DNA of 64,000 nt from Actinacidiphila alni (lineage in GTDB: Bacteria; Actinomycetota; Actinomycetes; Streptomycetales; Streptomycetaceae): contig NZ_FONG01000002.1 of assembly GCF_900112845.1 (NCBI RefSeq), positions 186,001 through 250,000 on the forward strand. The letters are read 5' to 3'. This document shows positions 43,165 to 52,419 of this stretch, piece after piece; position 1 is the stretch's first letter, and every line of letters starts with the position of its first letter. A program made the translations under genes and the position numbers. The notes under the pieces are model-generated. The model had not been told where the DNA came from. It did not search any database and saw nothing but the letters and a program-made list of their open reading frames with translations.

Positions 43165-43953
43165 TCAGCTCCCGTACTTCTTGAGGAACGTCTTGACCTT
43201 GTCGTAGTTCGCCGGGTCGGACAGCATGCTCACGCCGTGGTTGGAGCCGCCGACGATCGTCAGCTCGTTCTCCTGGGCCTTCTTCGACAGCTTGCTCAGC
43301 TCCTTCGTCGAGTCCTGGAAGGGGCTGTCGAATTCGGCGGCCATGTAGAAGATCGGCATCGCCAGATTCGGCACGACCATCGAGGCGTCCATGCCGGAGT
43401 AGGTCGTGGGCGCCGACAGCGAGACGACCGCGTCGACCGGCGGGGCGATGGTGCCGGCGGCGGACAGCACAGAGGTGCCGCCCTTGGAGGCGCCGACCAG
43501 CAGCAGCTTCGTCACGCCCTTGGACCGCAGGTAGGTCGCCGCCGCGGTGAGTTCCCGCACCTCGCTGCCGGCCGAGTTCACCGCGAGCACGCGGTAGCCG
43601 TCGGCGGCCAGCTCCTGGGCGTGCGGCACCCACTGGCAGACGTCGCCGTCCGCCTGGTGGGCCAGTACGAGACCGGTGCTGCCCGTGCCGTCCAGATAGC
43701 CCTCGACATCCTGGCCGTCGGTGCCCGGGAAAGTGATCGAGCCCTTCTTGGCCTGTTCGGGTGACAGGCAGCCGAAGTCGTTCACCGTGGCCGTCGGTGT
43801 CGCGGACGCGTCGGCCTTGCCGGCCTTGTCGTCCTTGCCGCCGCCCCCGCCGCCGCAGCCGGCGAGCAGCAGGAAGGAGACGGCCAGCGCGGAGGCGGCC
43901 ACCGCCCGCACCGGCGGTCCGAATCGCACGACAGATCGATCAGCGGAAAACAT
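43165..43953 (-). CDS. Lipoprotein alpha/beta hydrolase
   Basis: The 262-residue product has a type II signal peptide with lipobox SFLLLAGC (Cys about 33), then a Gly-rich spacer and an alpha/beta-hydrolase fold. The nucleophile Ser is in LLVGASKGG (about 155), a probable acid Asp in FYMAAEFDSPF and the catalytic His in GGSNHGVSML (about 240). It should be an extracytoplasmic dienelactone-hydrolase-like esterase, substrate unknown. The start is the ATG at 43953. The stop codon (43165-43167) directly abuts the stop of the Lrp gene. Confidence 0.82.
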   Translation of the reverse strand: MFSADRSVVRFGPPVRAVAASALAVSFLLLAGCGGGGGGKDDKAGKADASATPTATVNDFGCLSPEQAKKGSITFPGTDGQDVEGYLDGTGSTGLVLAHQADGDVCQWVPHAQELAADGYRVLAVNSAGSEVRELTAAATYLRSKGVTKLLLVGASKGGTSVLSAAGTIAPPVDAVVSLSAPTTYSGMDASMVVPNLAMPIFYMAAEFDSPFQDSTKELSKLSKKAQENELTIVGGSNHGVSMLSDPANYDKVKTFLKKYGS

Positions 43954-44083
43954 GGCTGGATCGTGCCGGTACCCGCCCCCACGGGTCAATGGTCTGGACC
44001 ACCCCGGTTCACCAGCGCGTCGGCCATACCCGGCCGGGCACGTCCGCCCGCGCACGCGTCCGCGGGTCCGGCTACGACCGCGG

Positions 44084-44683
44084 CTAGGCGCCCGCTTGTG
44101 TCCGCAGTCCGTCGAACGCCAGCCGCACCACGGCGTCCGCCACCTGTTCCCGGTCGAGCGCGCCCTTGGTGTCGGGCCGGTACCACTCCACGATCGAATT
44201 GATCATCCCGAACAGCAGCCTCGTGGCCAGCCGGACCTCCACATCGGCCCGCAGATCGCCGTCCGCGACCGCCGCCTTGAGCAGCTCCGCGACCCGCTGG
44301 TCGAATTCCCTGCGCCGCTCCATCGCCCAGCGCTCGGTCGTGGTGTTGCCGCGCACCCGCAACAGCAGGGTGACGTAGGGAAGTTCCGCCATCAGCACCT
44401 CTGTCGTACGCCGTGTGACGTACTCCAGCCGGCGCACCGCGCGCCCGTCGACCGCCCCGGGCTCGTCCAGGATGCCGAAAAGGCCGTCCAGGGCACGTCC
44501 CACCGCCCTGTTCAGCAGCTCTTCCTTGCCGCGCACATGGTGGTAGATGGAGGACTTCGAGATGCCCGCAGCGCGCGAGAGGTGCTCCATGGACGTGCCG
44601 TCGTAGCCGCGCTCGTTGAAGACCCGTACGGCGACGGCGAGCAGCGAATCCGGCGTATAGGTGTCACGCTTGGACATGGTCAT
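44084..44683 (-). CDS. TetR family regulator, probable PaaR
   Basis: The 199-residue product has a TetR helix-turn-helix (about 10-55: LLAVAVRVFNERGYDGTSMEHLSRAAGISKSSIYHHVRGKEEL in part) and a helical ligand domain. It lies 7 bp after paaH on the same strand and among phenylacetate genes, so it is the likely binder of the ACCGAAC-type palindromes before paaA, paaH/paaN and bkdA. In related bacteria PaaR releases DNA when phenylacetyl-CoA binds. The assignment to PaaR is from context. Confidence 0.85.
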   Translation of the reverse strand: MTMSKRDTYTPDSLLAVAVRVFNERGYDGTSMEHLSRAAGISKSSIYHHVRGKEELLNRAVGRALDGLFGILDEPGAVDGRAVRRLEYVTRRTTEVLMAELPYVTLLLRVRGNTTTERWAMERRREFDQRVAELLKAAVADGDLRADVEVRLATRLLFGMINSIVEWYRPDTKGALDREQVADAVVRLAFDGLRTQAGA

Positions 44684-44690
44684 GAGGAGA

Positions 44691-46217
44691 TCATTCTTCC
44701 TCGGCCCACGCGCGCCACTGCACTTCCAGCGAAGGCGCGTAACGACCGTTGGGGTAGTACGCGTGCAGCGACTCCAATACGTCGCGCACCCAGGACATCG
44801 TGAGCCGCTCGCCCCATTGCAGCGGGCCCAGGGGGTAGTTCACCCCGAGCCGCATGGCGGTGTCGATGTCGGCGGCGGACGCGACGCCCCGGCCGACGGC
44901 GTCGGCGGCCAGATCCACCAGCATGGCGACCGTCCGCGCCACGATCATGCCCGGCACCGGCCGGATGACGCTGACCTGCTTGCCGAGCGCCTGGAAAAGC
45001 CCGGTCGCCTCCGCGAGCGCTGCGTCCGGCACCTCCGGGGTGCGTGCGAGCGCGATCCTGGTCGCCGTCGTGTAATCGGCCGCCAGGTCGAACTGGATGC
45101 CCGGCTCCAGGCCGCCGTCCGCCAGGCGGAGAGACGTTCCGTCACTCAGCTCGAAGCAGTCGACGCCCGCGTCCTCGACGATCTCGATCCCGGTTTTCCG
45201 CAGCATATTGCCGAGCGCTTCCGCCGGGCCGAGGTCACCGACGGTCACGCGCCGCGGCCGGTCCGCGGGCTCGGCGGTGTGCGGTACGGACGCGTCGGCC
45301 GCACCATGCGCGCCACCGGGTGCCCCGCCGGACGCGCCGCCCGATACGCCGTCGCCGTACACGAACCAGCCGCGGCCCGTCTTGCGGCCGAGGCGGCCGG
45401 ACTCCACCAGGCGGCGCTGGGCGAGCGACGGCGTGAATTTGGGGTCGTGGAAGAACGCCTCCCACACCGATCGGGTCACCGCCTCGTTCACGTCCTGGCC
45501 GATCAGGTCGGTGAGCGCGAAGGGGCCCATCGCGAAGCCGCCGCTCTCGCGCAGCACCGCGTCGATGGTGGCCGGGTCCGCGGCCCGCTCCTCGTGCAGG
45601 CGCAGCGCCTCGGCATAGAAGGGGCGGGCGATCCGGTTGACGATGAAGCCGGGGGTGTCGGCGCAGCGCACCGGGGACTTCCCCCAGGCCGCGGCCGTGT
45701 CGTAGGCGGTGTCGACGGCCGCCGGATCGGAGGCGGCGCCGGCCACCACCTCGACCAGCGGCAGCAGTGGCGCCGGGTTGAAGAAGTGCAGCCCGACGAG
45801 GCGGCCGGGCAGCCGCAGGGCGCCCGCGACGGCGGTCACCGACAGGGACGAGGTGTTGGTCGCCAGCAGGCAGCCGTCCCCGACCGTCTCCTCCAGCTCG
45901 GCGAACAGCCGCCGCTTGACCTCCAGGTCCTCCACGACGGCCTCGACGACGAGCGCCGCGGTAGCCAGGTCCGCGATGCCGTCGGCGGCCACGAGACGGT
46001 CGAGGGCCGCGCGGTGCTCCGCCGCGTCCAGGCGGCCCTTCTCGGCCAGCCGGGCGAGCCGCGCGCCGACGCCCGCGGCGGCCTTCGCGGCCAGTCCCGG
46101 CACTGCGTCGTGGAGCAGCACGCGGTGCCCCGCGAGCAGCGCGACCTGCGCGATCCCCTGGCCCATCGTGCCCGCGCCGACGACGGCGACGGTGCTGCTG
46201 CGGTCGAGTGCGGTCAC
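44691..46217 (-). CDS. paaH: 3-hydroxyacyl-CoA dehydrogenase (PaaH type)
   Basis: The product is 508 residues in a tandem layout. An NAD-binding Rossmann part has VAVVGAGTMGQGIAQVA (about 10-26). The catalytic 3HCDH domain follows (about 190-285, with RIARPFYAEALRL and LTDLIGQDVN), then a Gly/Ala-rich linker (about 300-325) and a second 3HCDH-type C-domain (about 400-495). This arrangement is the PaaH/HbdA type that oxidises 3-hydroxyadipyl-CoA late in phenylacetate breakdown. The GTG at 46217 follows GAGGAG. It is divergent from paaN across a PaaR-like site and followed by the TetR gene. Confidence 0.9.
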   Translation of the reverse strand: MTALDRSSTVAVVGAGTMGQGIAQVALLAGHRVLLHDAVPGLAAKAAAGVGARLARLAEKGRLDAAEHRAALDRLVAADGIADLATAALVVEAVVEDLEVKRRLFAELEETVGDGCLLATNTSSLSVTAVAGALRLPGRLVGLHFFNPAPLLPLVEVVAGAASDPAAVDTAYDTAAAWGKSPVRCADTPGFIVNRIARPFYAEALRLHEERAADPATIDAVLRESGGFAMGPFALTDLIGQDVNEAVTRSVWEAFFHDPKFTPSLAQRRLVESGRLGRKTGRGWFVYGDGVSGGASGGAPGGAHGAADASVPHTAEPADRPRRVTVGDLGPAEALGNMLRKTGIEIVEDAGVDCFELSDGTSLRLADGGLEPGIQFDLAADYTTATRIALARTPEVPDAALAEATGLFQALGKQVSVIRPVPGMIVARTVAMLVDLAADAVGRGVASAADIDTAMRLGVNYPLGPLQWGERLTMSWVRDVLESLHAYYPNGRYAPSLEVQWRAWAEEE

Positions 46218-46283
46218 GCTGCCACGGCTCCTCACGGGTGATCGGCGAGTTGTCCACAGGGCCGGGACGTCCCTCTTGTCCCG

Positions 46284-46297
46284 ACCGAACATTCGGT
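46284..46297. promoter_or_regulatory. PaaR-like palindrome between paaH and paaN
   Basis: ACCGAACATTCGGT is a perfect 6-2-6 dyad, 67 bp before paaH and 54 bp before paaN, so one site can control both divergent genes. Confidence 0.72.
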
Positions 46298-46351
46298 TAA
46301 TCTAGCGGTGTCTCAGCCACTCAGCCCAGCTCGACGAGGAGTTGGTCCGCC

Positions 46352-48028
46352 ATGTCCGCCGCTGTCTCCGCCACGACCTTGATCGAACGCCATCGTGACA
46401 CGCTCGACAAGGCGCTCGATGCCGTCAGGACCCGGGCGTACTGGTCGCCCTACCCCGAACACCCCAAGGCGTACGCCGACGCCGCCGAGGGCAAGGCGGC
46501 CTTCGAGGCGCTGCTCGGCCACCGCTTCGACCTGGACCAGCCGGGCACCGACGACTGGACCGGCACCGAGCGCTCCCCGTACGGCCTCGACCTCGGTGTG
46601 GAGTATCCACACCCGGACCCGGACGTGCTGCTGCCCGCCATGCGGGCCGGGATGCCCGCCTGGCGGGACGCGGGGCCCGAGGCGCGCGCGATGGTGTGCC
46701 TGGAGATCCTGGCGCGGATCAACGCGCGGACGCACGAATTCGCGCACGCGGTGATGCACACATCGGGTCAGGCGTTCACGATGGCCTTCCAGGCCGGCGG
46801 CCCGCACGCCCAGGACCGCGGCCTCGAAGCGGTGGCGTACGCGTACGTGGAGCAGGTCCGCACCCCGGAGACCGCGGAGTGGATCAAGCCGCAGGGCAAG
46901 CGCGACCCGCTCAATCTGCGCAAGTCCTTCACCGCGGTACCGCGCGGCATCGGCCTGGTGATCGGCTGCAACACCTTCCCGACCTGGAACGGCTACCCGG
47001 GCCTGTTCGCCTCCCTGGCGACGGGCAACGCGGTGCTGGTCAAGCCGCACCCGCGGGCCGCGCTCCCGCTCGCCATGACGGTACGGGTGGCGCGCGAGGT
47101 GCTGGCCGAGGCGGGCTTCTCCCCCGACCTGGTCTGCCTGGCCGTCGAGCGGCCCGGCGAGGGCCTGGCCAAGACGCTGGCGCTGCGCCCCGAGGTCCGC
47201 GTCATCGACTACACCGGATCCACCGCCTTCGGCGACTGGCTGGAGACCAACGCCCGCCAGGCTCAGGTCTTCACCGAGAAGGCCGGGGTCAACACCGTGG
47301 TGGTCGACTCCACCGACGACTACCGCGGCATGCTCTCCAACCTCGCCTTCTCGCTGTCGCTCTACAGCGGGCAGATGTGCACCACCCCGCAGAATCTGCT
47401 GATCCCGCGCGACGGCATCGACACCGACGCCGGCCGCAAGACGTACGACGAGGTGGTCACGGATCTCGCGGGCGCGGTCGAGGGACTGCTCGGCGACGAC
47501 AACCGGGCCAACGCCCTGCTCGGCGCCCTGGTGAACCCCGACGTCAAGGCCCGCCTGGAGGCGGCCCCGGGCCTCGGCGAGGTGGCGCTCGCCTCCCGCG
47601 CGGTGGCGCACCCGGAGTTCCCCGACGCGGTGGTCCGGACCCCGGTGCTGGTCAAGCTCGACGGCGCCAAGCCGGACGCCGAGGCCGCGTATCTGTCGGA
47701 GTGCTTCGGCCCGGTCGCCTTCGCCGTCGCCATGGACTCCACCGCGGACGCCCTGGAGCTGCTGCGCCGTACGGTCCGGGACAAGGGGGCGATGACGGTC
47801 GGCGGCTACACCACCTCCGCCGAGGTGGAGCGGGGCCTGGAAGAGGTCTGCTGGGAGGAGAGCGCACAGCTGTCGCTGAATCTGACCGGCGGTGTCTACG
47901 TCAACCAGACGGCGGCCTTCTCCGACTTCCACGGCTCCGGCGGCAATCCGGCGGCCAACGCTGCGCTGTGCGACGGGGCGTTCGTCGCGAGCCGCTTCCG
48001 CGTGGTGGAGGTGCGGCGCCCCGCCTGA
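46352..48028 (+). CDS. paaN: Phenylacetate degradation protein PaaN (aldehyde dehydrogenase)
   Basis: The 558-residue product is an aldehyde-dehydrogenase-fold enzyme of the PaaN type. The cofactor region has GIGLVIGCNTFPTWNGYPGLF (about 200-220) and VLVKPHPRAALPLA, and the catalytic Cys is in SLYSGQMCTTPQNLL (about 343). It oxidises the semialdehyde formed after ring opening of oxepin-CoA. It lacks the C-terminal hydratase (MaoC-like) domain of the fused PaaZ, so ring hydrolysis must be done by a separate enzyme, not found here. The ATG at 46352 follows GAGGAG. Confidence 0.93.
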   Translation: MSAAVSATTLIERHRDTLDKALDAVRTRAYWSPYPEHPKAYADAAEGKAAFEALLGHRFDLDQPGTDDWTGTERSPYGLDLGVEYPHPDPDVLLPAMRAGMPAWRDAGPEARAMVCLEILARINARTHEFAHAVMHTSGQAFTMAFQAGGPHAQDRGLEAVAYAYVEQVRTPETAEWIKPQGKRDPLNLRKSFTAVPRGIGLVIGCNTFPTWNGYPGLFASLATGNAVLVKPHPRAALPLAMTVRVAREVLAEAGFSPDLVCLAVERPGEGLAKTLALRPEVRVIDYTGSTAFGDWLETNARQAQVFTEKAGVNTVVVDSTDDYRGMLSNLAFSLSLYSGQMCTTPQNLLIPRDGIDTDAGRKTYDEVVTDLAGAVEGLLGDDNRANALLGALVNPDVKARLEAAPGLGEVALASRAVAHPEFPDAVVRTPVLVKLDGAKPDAEAAYLSECFGPVAFAVAMDSTADALELLRRTVRDKGAMTVGGYTTSAEVERGLEEVCWEESAQLSLNLTGGVYVNQTAAFSDFHGSGGNPAANAALCDGAFVASRFRVVEVRRPA

Positions 48029-48049
48029 CCGTCCACCGCGGCCGGGTCC

Positions 48050-48874
48050 TCAGAGGGTGCCGGGGACCCGGGGCGAGCGGGAGGTGGCCGCCCAGTGGTA
48101 GAGCGCCATGCCGACGCTGGTGGCGAGGTTGTAGCTGGAGACCTGCGGGCGCATGGGCAGCGCCACCAGTTCGGCGGCGCGGGCGCGCAGCCCGGCGGAG
48201 ACCCCGTGCCGCTCGGAGCCGAAGACGATCAGCGCGTCGTCCGGCAGCCCGACCGAGCGGATGTCCTTGCCCTCCGGGTCGAGGACGTACAGCGGTCCCG
48301 GCGGCAGCGCGTCCGGGTCCGTGCGCTCCACGGCCGTCGCGTAGTGGAGTCCGGCGCCGGACCGCAGGGCGTTGGGGTGCCAGGGGTCGAGATCACCGGT
48401 GGTGACCACTCCGGTGACACCGAATCCGGCGGCCAGCCGGATCACCGCCCCGACATTGCCGAGATTGCGCGGGCTGTCCAGGACGACGACCGGCGCCTGC
48501 CGGGGCAGCCGGGCCAGCTCGGCGAGATCGGCCGCCCGGTCGCGCCGGTCGGCGAGCGCGGCCACGGCGGTGGGATGCACCCGTGTGACCAGGGTGCGCA
48601 GCGTCGCGGCCGGGATCTGCGTGACGCGCTCGGCCAGCTCCCCGGCCAGGTCGGGGGCGAGTTCCGCCGCGAGCCCCAGCACGGCCGCCTTGTCGCTGCT
48701 GAGTGCGGTCCGCACCCGGCCGCCGAAGCGCAGGGCGTGCTTGAGGGCGTGGAAGCCGTCGAGCAGCACCGCGCCCGGCTCGGCGGCCCGCCAGGCGAGG
48801 ACGGCGGCCTCGGCGGTCGCATCGGCGGTGCTGGCGGCGGCGCCGGACCGCCGCGCGGCCTCGTCCTCGGTCAT
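48050..48874 (-). CDS. TrmH/SpoU family RNA 2'-O-methyltransferase
   Basis: The 274-residue product has the three SPOUT motifs in order: VVLDSPRNLGNVGAVIRLAAGFGV (in part, motif 1, about 130), LIVFGSERHGVS (motif 2, about 215) and LPMRPQVSSYNLATSVGMALYH (motif 3, about 240, in part), forming the knotted SAM site. The N-terminal part is a substrate-binding domain. It probably methylates a ribose in tRNA or rRNA; the target cannot be told. It faces paaN with only 21 bp between stop codons. Confidence 0.9.
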   Translation of the reverse strand: MTEDEAARRSGAAASTADATAEAAVLAWRAAEPGAVLLDGFHALKHALRFGGRVRTALSSDKAAVLGLAAELAPDLAGELAERVTQIPAATLRTLVTRVHPTAVAALADRRDRAADLAELARLPRQAPVVVLDSPRNLGNVGAVIRLAAGFGVTGVVTTGDLDPWHPNALRSGAGLHYATAVERTDPDALPPGPLYVLDPEGKDIRSVGLPDDALIVFGSERHGVSAGLRARAAELVALPMRPQVSSYNLATSVGMALYHWAATSRSPRVPGTL

Positions 48875-48923
48875 GGCCTCAGCGTACGGGGCGGCCGGCG
48901 GCGGGGTCCGGGCCAGGCCGCGC

Positions 48924-50255
48924 TCAGGTCACGGCACCGGTCTGCGGCGGTCCCACGGCGGGATCGGCGGGTCCCGCGGGCCGTACGTCCTGCTCGGGCC
49001 GTACGTCCTGCTCGGGCCCGGCTGCGCCCTGCTCGTGGACCACCGCCGCGGGCCGGCCGCCACCGGGCCGCAGCCGCCGCAGGAGCCGGTCGGCTGCCCA
49101 CACCAGGAAGCCCGTCGGCAGGAAGACGGCGTCGGCGGCGATCATCGCGAGCGAGAAGAAGGGGAGTCCGAGCACGAGGGCGATGGAGGCGTGCTCCAGC
49201 ATCATCGCGACCAGCAGCACGTTCTTCACCCGTCGGTTGAACAGGGTGAAGGGGAAGGCGACCTGGACGATGACGGTGCCGTAGGTGATCAGCATGACGG
49301 CCAGGTCGTTGCCCGCCAGGGTGTGCGACAGGGCGGGCCAGGGGGAGAAGTCGTCCAGATGGAGCGGGTAGTACAGCGCGGTGCCGTCCTGCCAGGCGCC
49401 GCCCTGGATCTTGTACCAGCCCGCCGTGGAGTAGATCAGGCACACCTCGACGACGATCACGAGCATGGCGCCGTTGTGGACGATGTCGGCGATGATGTCG
49501 AGCACCGTGTGCGGCTCCCCGGGCGCGACCCGCCGCACTGCCCACCACACCGCCTGGATCAGCCAGAAGGCCCAGAACAGCAGCGCCCAGCCGGTGCTCA
49601 GCTTTCCCGCCAGCGACGCCGCGAGCAGCGCGACCCCGAACACCGTCCACAGCGCGATCCCGACCGGATCGGCCCCGGCTTCCGTCGCCTTCCCGAGGTC
49701 CGCGGCCCCACCGACGTCTGCGGCCTTGGCGGCCCTGCGCACGGCGAGCCGCCGGTCGAGCGACCAGACCTTGCCGCAGCGGGTGAAGACGAGGTAGATC
49801 GCCATCAGGTGGATGACGTTGTCGCCGCCGTCGCCCTCGAAGACGCTGCGGTTCTGCAGCGACAGCACGCCGATCATGAAGAGCACGGACGCGGTGCGGG
49901 TCCGCCAGCCCAGCAGCAGCATCACGGACGCGACGATCGCGAAGGCGTAGACGATCTCGAACCAGGCGCGGCTGTCGGTCCACAGCAGCACGGTGAAGGC
50001 GTGGTTCCCGGCGACCAGCTGCTTGGCGAGGTCCCAGCTCCAGGGGGCGTCGGGCCCGTACAACTCGACGCGGTGCGGGAATTCCCGCAGCAGGAACAGC
50101 AGCCAGGTCAGCGAGAAGCCGATGCGGACGATCGCGCTCTGGTAAGGGGCGATCGCGCCACCGGTGACCGTGTTCATGCCGCGCGTGACGGCGCGGTCCA
50201 GTCCGCGGCCGAGGCCGGCGAAGGGCGAGGGGACCGGGGAGTCGTGCGCGCTCAT
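48924..50255 (-). CDS. HTTM domain membrane protein
   Basis: The 443-residue product has about eight or more membrane helices. Segments IVRIGFSLTWLLFLLREFPHR, FAIVASVMLLLGWRTRTASVLFM and the motif NVIHLMAIYLVF...CGKVWSLD match the HTTM domain, related to vitamin-K-dependent carboxylase. CLIYSTAGWYKIQGGAWQDGTALYY (in part) holds the conserved central His/Lys/Trp region. The C-terminal tail has a short repeat, PEQDVRPEQDVRP. The ATG overlaps the stop of the DUF5819 gene (ATGA). Actinobacterial HTTM/DUF5819 pairs are of unknown function. Confidence 0.88.
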   Translation of the reverse strand: MSAHDSPVPSPFAGLGRGLDRAVTRGMNTVTGGAIAPYQSAIVRIGFSLTWLLFLLREFPHRVELYGPDAPWSWDLAKQLVAGNHAFTVLLWTDSRAWFEIVYAFAIVASVMLLLGWRTRTASVLFMIGVLSLQNRSVFEGDGGDNVIHLMAIYLVFTRCGKVWSLDRRLAVRRAAKAADVGGAADLGKATEAGADPVGIALWTVFGVALLAASLAGKLSTGWALLFWAFWLIQAVWWAVRRVAPGEPHTVLDIIADIVHNGAMLVIVVEVCLIYSTAGWYKIQGGAWQDGTALYYPLHLDDFSPWPALSHTLAGNDLAVMLITYGTVIVQVAFPFTLFNRRVKNVLLVAMMLEHASIALVLGLPFFSLAMIAADAVFLPTGFLVWAADRLLRRLRPGGGRPAAVVHEQGAAGPEQDVRPEQDVRPAGPADPAVGPPQTGAVT

Positions 50256-50920
50256 GAGGCGTTCTCCTGCGCCGCCGGGGCGGCGTTCACGGGCCACCAG
50301 GGCAGTTCGCGGTAGACGGTCCCGGGGGCGGGCTGCCGGGTGCCGCCCCAGGACGGCTGGGGGATCGGCGTGGTCGCGGACCTGGCCTGGACGCGGACGA
50401 CGTCCCCACCGTTCAGCCGCGGGCCGAACCGCTCCCGCACGATCCGCTGGAGATACGTACGGCTCATGTCGCTGCGGTCGCCGGAGTTGGGCTGCTCCTT
50501 GTCGTCATGGGTGTCGGTGTAGAAGCTCCAGGCCCGGCGCAACTCGTTCTGCTGGGTGTGGCTGGGGAAGGGGTTGTGGCGCATCGCGTCGATGTCCTGC
50601 CCGGTGAGGTCGACCCAGCCGGTGGTGGACAGATTCCCGTCGGTACCACGCACCTCGGCGCGGGCCTGGACGTGGATGTTCTGCTGCAGCGGCTCCGGCG
50701 CGAACAGCTTCCAGTTCTGCTCGAACTCCGGATAGACGTAGTCGCTGACCGCCTGAGTGTGCTCTTTACTGAGGGTGTTCGACGGCGCGACGTGCAGAAA
50801 CACCATGCCGAGGTGGAACAGCGCGCCGACGGCGACGGTGCCGATCGCCACCGCGACGGCGATGCGCCCGGGCGTCGACAGCGCCGCGGTACGGGGCGGC
50901 GGCCCCTCGAATGGCTCCAT
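50252..50920 (-). CDS. DUF5819 family protein
   Basis: The 222-residue product has a cytoplasmic head, one membrane helix (about 17-45: [23 protein letters not shown] in part) and an outer domain with [28 protein letters not shown] (in part), the DUF5819 signature. It is translated together with the HTTM protein, suggesting a two-part membrane complex. The ATG at 50920 was chosen because GGAGAG lies just upstream. It is divergent from paaA; the shared 222-bp gap holds a PaaR-like site, so it may be in the same regulon. Confidence 0.85.
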   Translation of the reverse strand: MEPFEGPPPRTAALSTPGRIAVAVAIGTVAVGALFHLGMVFLHVAPSNTLSKEHTQAVSDYVYPEFEQNWKLFAPEPLQQNIHVQARAEVRGTDGNLSTTGWVDLTGQDIDAMRHNPFPSHTQQNELRRAWSFYTDTHDDKEQPNSGDRSDMSRTYLQRIVRERFGPRLNGGDVVRVQARSATTPIPQPSWGGTRQPAPGTVYRELPWWPVNAAPAAQENAS

Positions 50921-51086
50921 CGTCTCTCCGCTCTCGCCCTGCCGGGCATCCCACGCGAGTCGGGCACGCACGCCTGCCGGGGAGCACGCTACCCACCGCG
51001 CGTCCCGGCGGGGAGATTACCGAGTTATCCACAGGCAGGAGGGGCGGCCTTGACACCCCAGGGCGCGGCACCCGACGATAGAATCA

Positions 51087-51100
51087 ACCGAACGATCGGT
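51087..51100. promoter_or_regulatory. PaaR-like palindrome before paaA
   Basis: ACCGAACGATCGGT lies 42 bp before the paaA start. It fits the core ACCGNNCGNNCGGT that I recall for the PaaR operator of Corynebacterium glutamicum. Confidence 0.72.
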
Positions 51101-51142
51101 CGGGCGGTAGGGGAGCACGAAGGACACGAAGGAGGGGTCCGC

Positions 51143-52126
51143 ATGACGACGACGGCAGCACCGGCGGCGACCGCCGGGGAAGCGGTGGCAACGGGGCAGG
51201 ACGCCCTCCGGGCCGCGTTCGACGCCGCGGTGGCCGAAGACACCAGGATCGAGCCGCGCGACTGGATGCCGGACGCCTACCGGGCCACCCTCGTCCGTCA
51301 GATGGCCCAGCACGCCCACTCCGAGATCATCGGGATGCAGCCCGAGGCCAACTGGATCACCCGCGCCCCCTCGCTGCGCCGCAAGGCGATCCTGATGGCC
51401 AAGGTGCAGGACGAGGCCGGGCACGGGCTCTACCTCTACAGCGCCACCGAGACCCTCGGGGTCGGCCGCGACGAACTGCTCGACAAGCTGCACGCCGGCC
51501 GTCAGCGCTACTCCTCGATCTTCAACTACCCCACCCTGACCTGGGCCGACGTCGGCGCCATCGGCTGGCTGGTGGACGGGGCCGCGATCACCAACCAGGT
51601 GCCGCTGTGCCGCTGCTCCTACGGCCCCTACGCCCGCGCCATGGTGCGGATCTGCAAGGAGGAGTCCTTCCACCAGCGGCAGGGGTACGAGCTGCTGCTC
51701 GCCCTCAGCCGCGGCACGGCGGCGCAGCACGCGATGGCGCAGGACGCGGTGAACCGCTGGTGGTGGCCCTCGCTGATGATGTTCGGCCCGCCGGACGACG
51801 AGTCCGCGCACTCCGCCCAGTCGATGGCCTGGAAGATCAAGCGGCACTCCAACGACGAGCTGCGGCAGCGCTTCGTGGACATATGCGTCCCGCAGGCCGA
51901 GGTGCTCGGCCTCACTCTCCCCGACCCCGACCTGCGGTGGAACGAGTCGCGCGGCGCCCACGACTACGGAGAGATCGACTGGAGCGAGTTCCAGGAAGTG
52001 CTGCGCGGCAACGGGCCGTGCAATGAGGAGCGGATCAACCGGCGCCGCGCCGCACACGACAACGGCGCCTGGGTCCGGGAGGCGGCCACCGCATACGCGG
52101 CCAAGCACGGGGAGGCACAGGCATGA
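51143..52126 (+). CDS. paaA: 1,2-phenylacetyl-CoA epoxidase catalytic subunit
   Basis: The 327-residue product is the di-iron PaaA subunit. It has [10 protein letters not shown] (about 91-100) and [13 protein letters not shown] (about 172-184), which carry the EXXH iron ligands of the ferritin-like four-helix bundle. It epoxidises the ring of phenylacetyl-CoA using O2 and electrons from PaaE. The ATG at 51143 follows GAAGGAGGGG. It is first in a tightly overlapped paaABCDE operon behind a PaaR-like operator. Confidence 0.96.
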   Translation: MTTTAAPAATAGEAVATGQDALRAAFDAAVAEDTRIEPRDWMPDAYRATLVRQMAQHAHSEIIGMQPEANWITRAPSLRRKAILMAKVQDEAGHGLYLYSATETLGVGRDELLDKLHAGRQRYSSIFNYPTLTWADVGAIGWLVDGAAITNQVPLCRCSYGPYARAMVRICKEESFHQRQGYELLLALSRGTAAQHAMAQDAVNRWWWPSLMMFGPPDDESAHSAQSMAWKIKRHSNDELRQRFVDICVPQAEVLGLTLPDPDLRWNESRGAHDYGEIDWSEFQEVLRGNGPCNEERINRRRAAHDNGAWVREAATAYAAKHGEAQA

Positions 52127-52419
52127 CCGGGCAGACGAGCGGGGACTGGCCGCTGTGGGAGGTCTTCGTCCGCAGCCGCCGCGGCCTGAGCCACAGCCAC
52201 GCGGGCAGCCTGCACGCCCCCGACGCCGAGATGGCCCTGCGCAATGCGCGGGACCTCTACACCCGCCGCGCCGAGGGCGTCTCGATCTGGGTGGTGCCGT
52301 CGTCCGCGGTCACCGCCTCCTCCCCCGACGAGAAGGACCCGTTCTTCGAGTCGGCCGCCGACAAGCCCTACCGGCACCCGACCTTCTACGAGATCCCGGA
52401 AGGGGTGAAACACCTGTGA
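52123..52419 (+). CDS. paaB: Phenylacetyl-CoA epoxidase subunit PaaB
   Basis: This is a 98-residue small subunit with [26 protein letters not shown] (in part), [15 protein letters not shown] and a C-terminal [25 protein letters not shown] (in part), typical of PaaB, which holds the PaaAC units together. The ATG overlaps the paaA stop (ATGA), and its TGA overlaps the next GTG. Confidence 0.96.
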   Translation: MTGQTSGDWPLWEVFVRSRRGLSHSHAGSLHAPDAEMALRNARDLYTRRAEGVSIWVVPSSAVTASSPDEKDPFFESAADKPYRHPTFYEIPEGVKHL

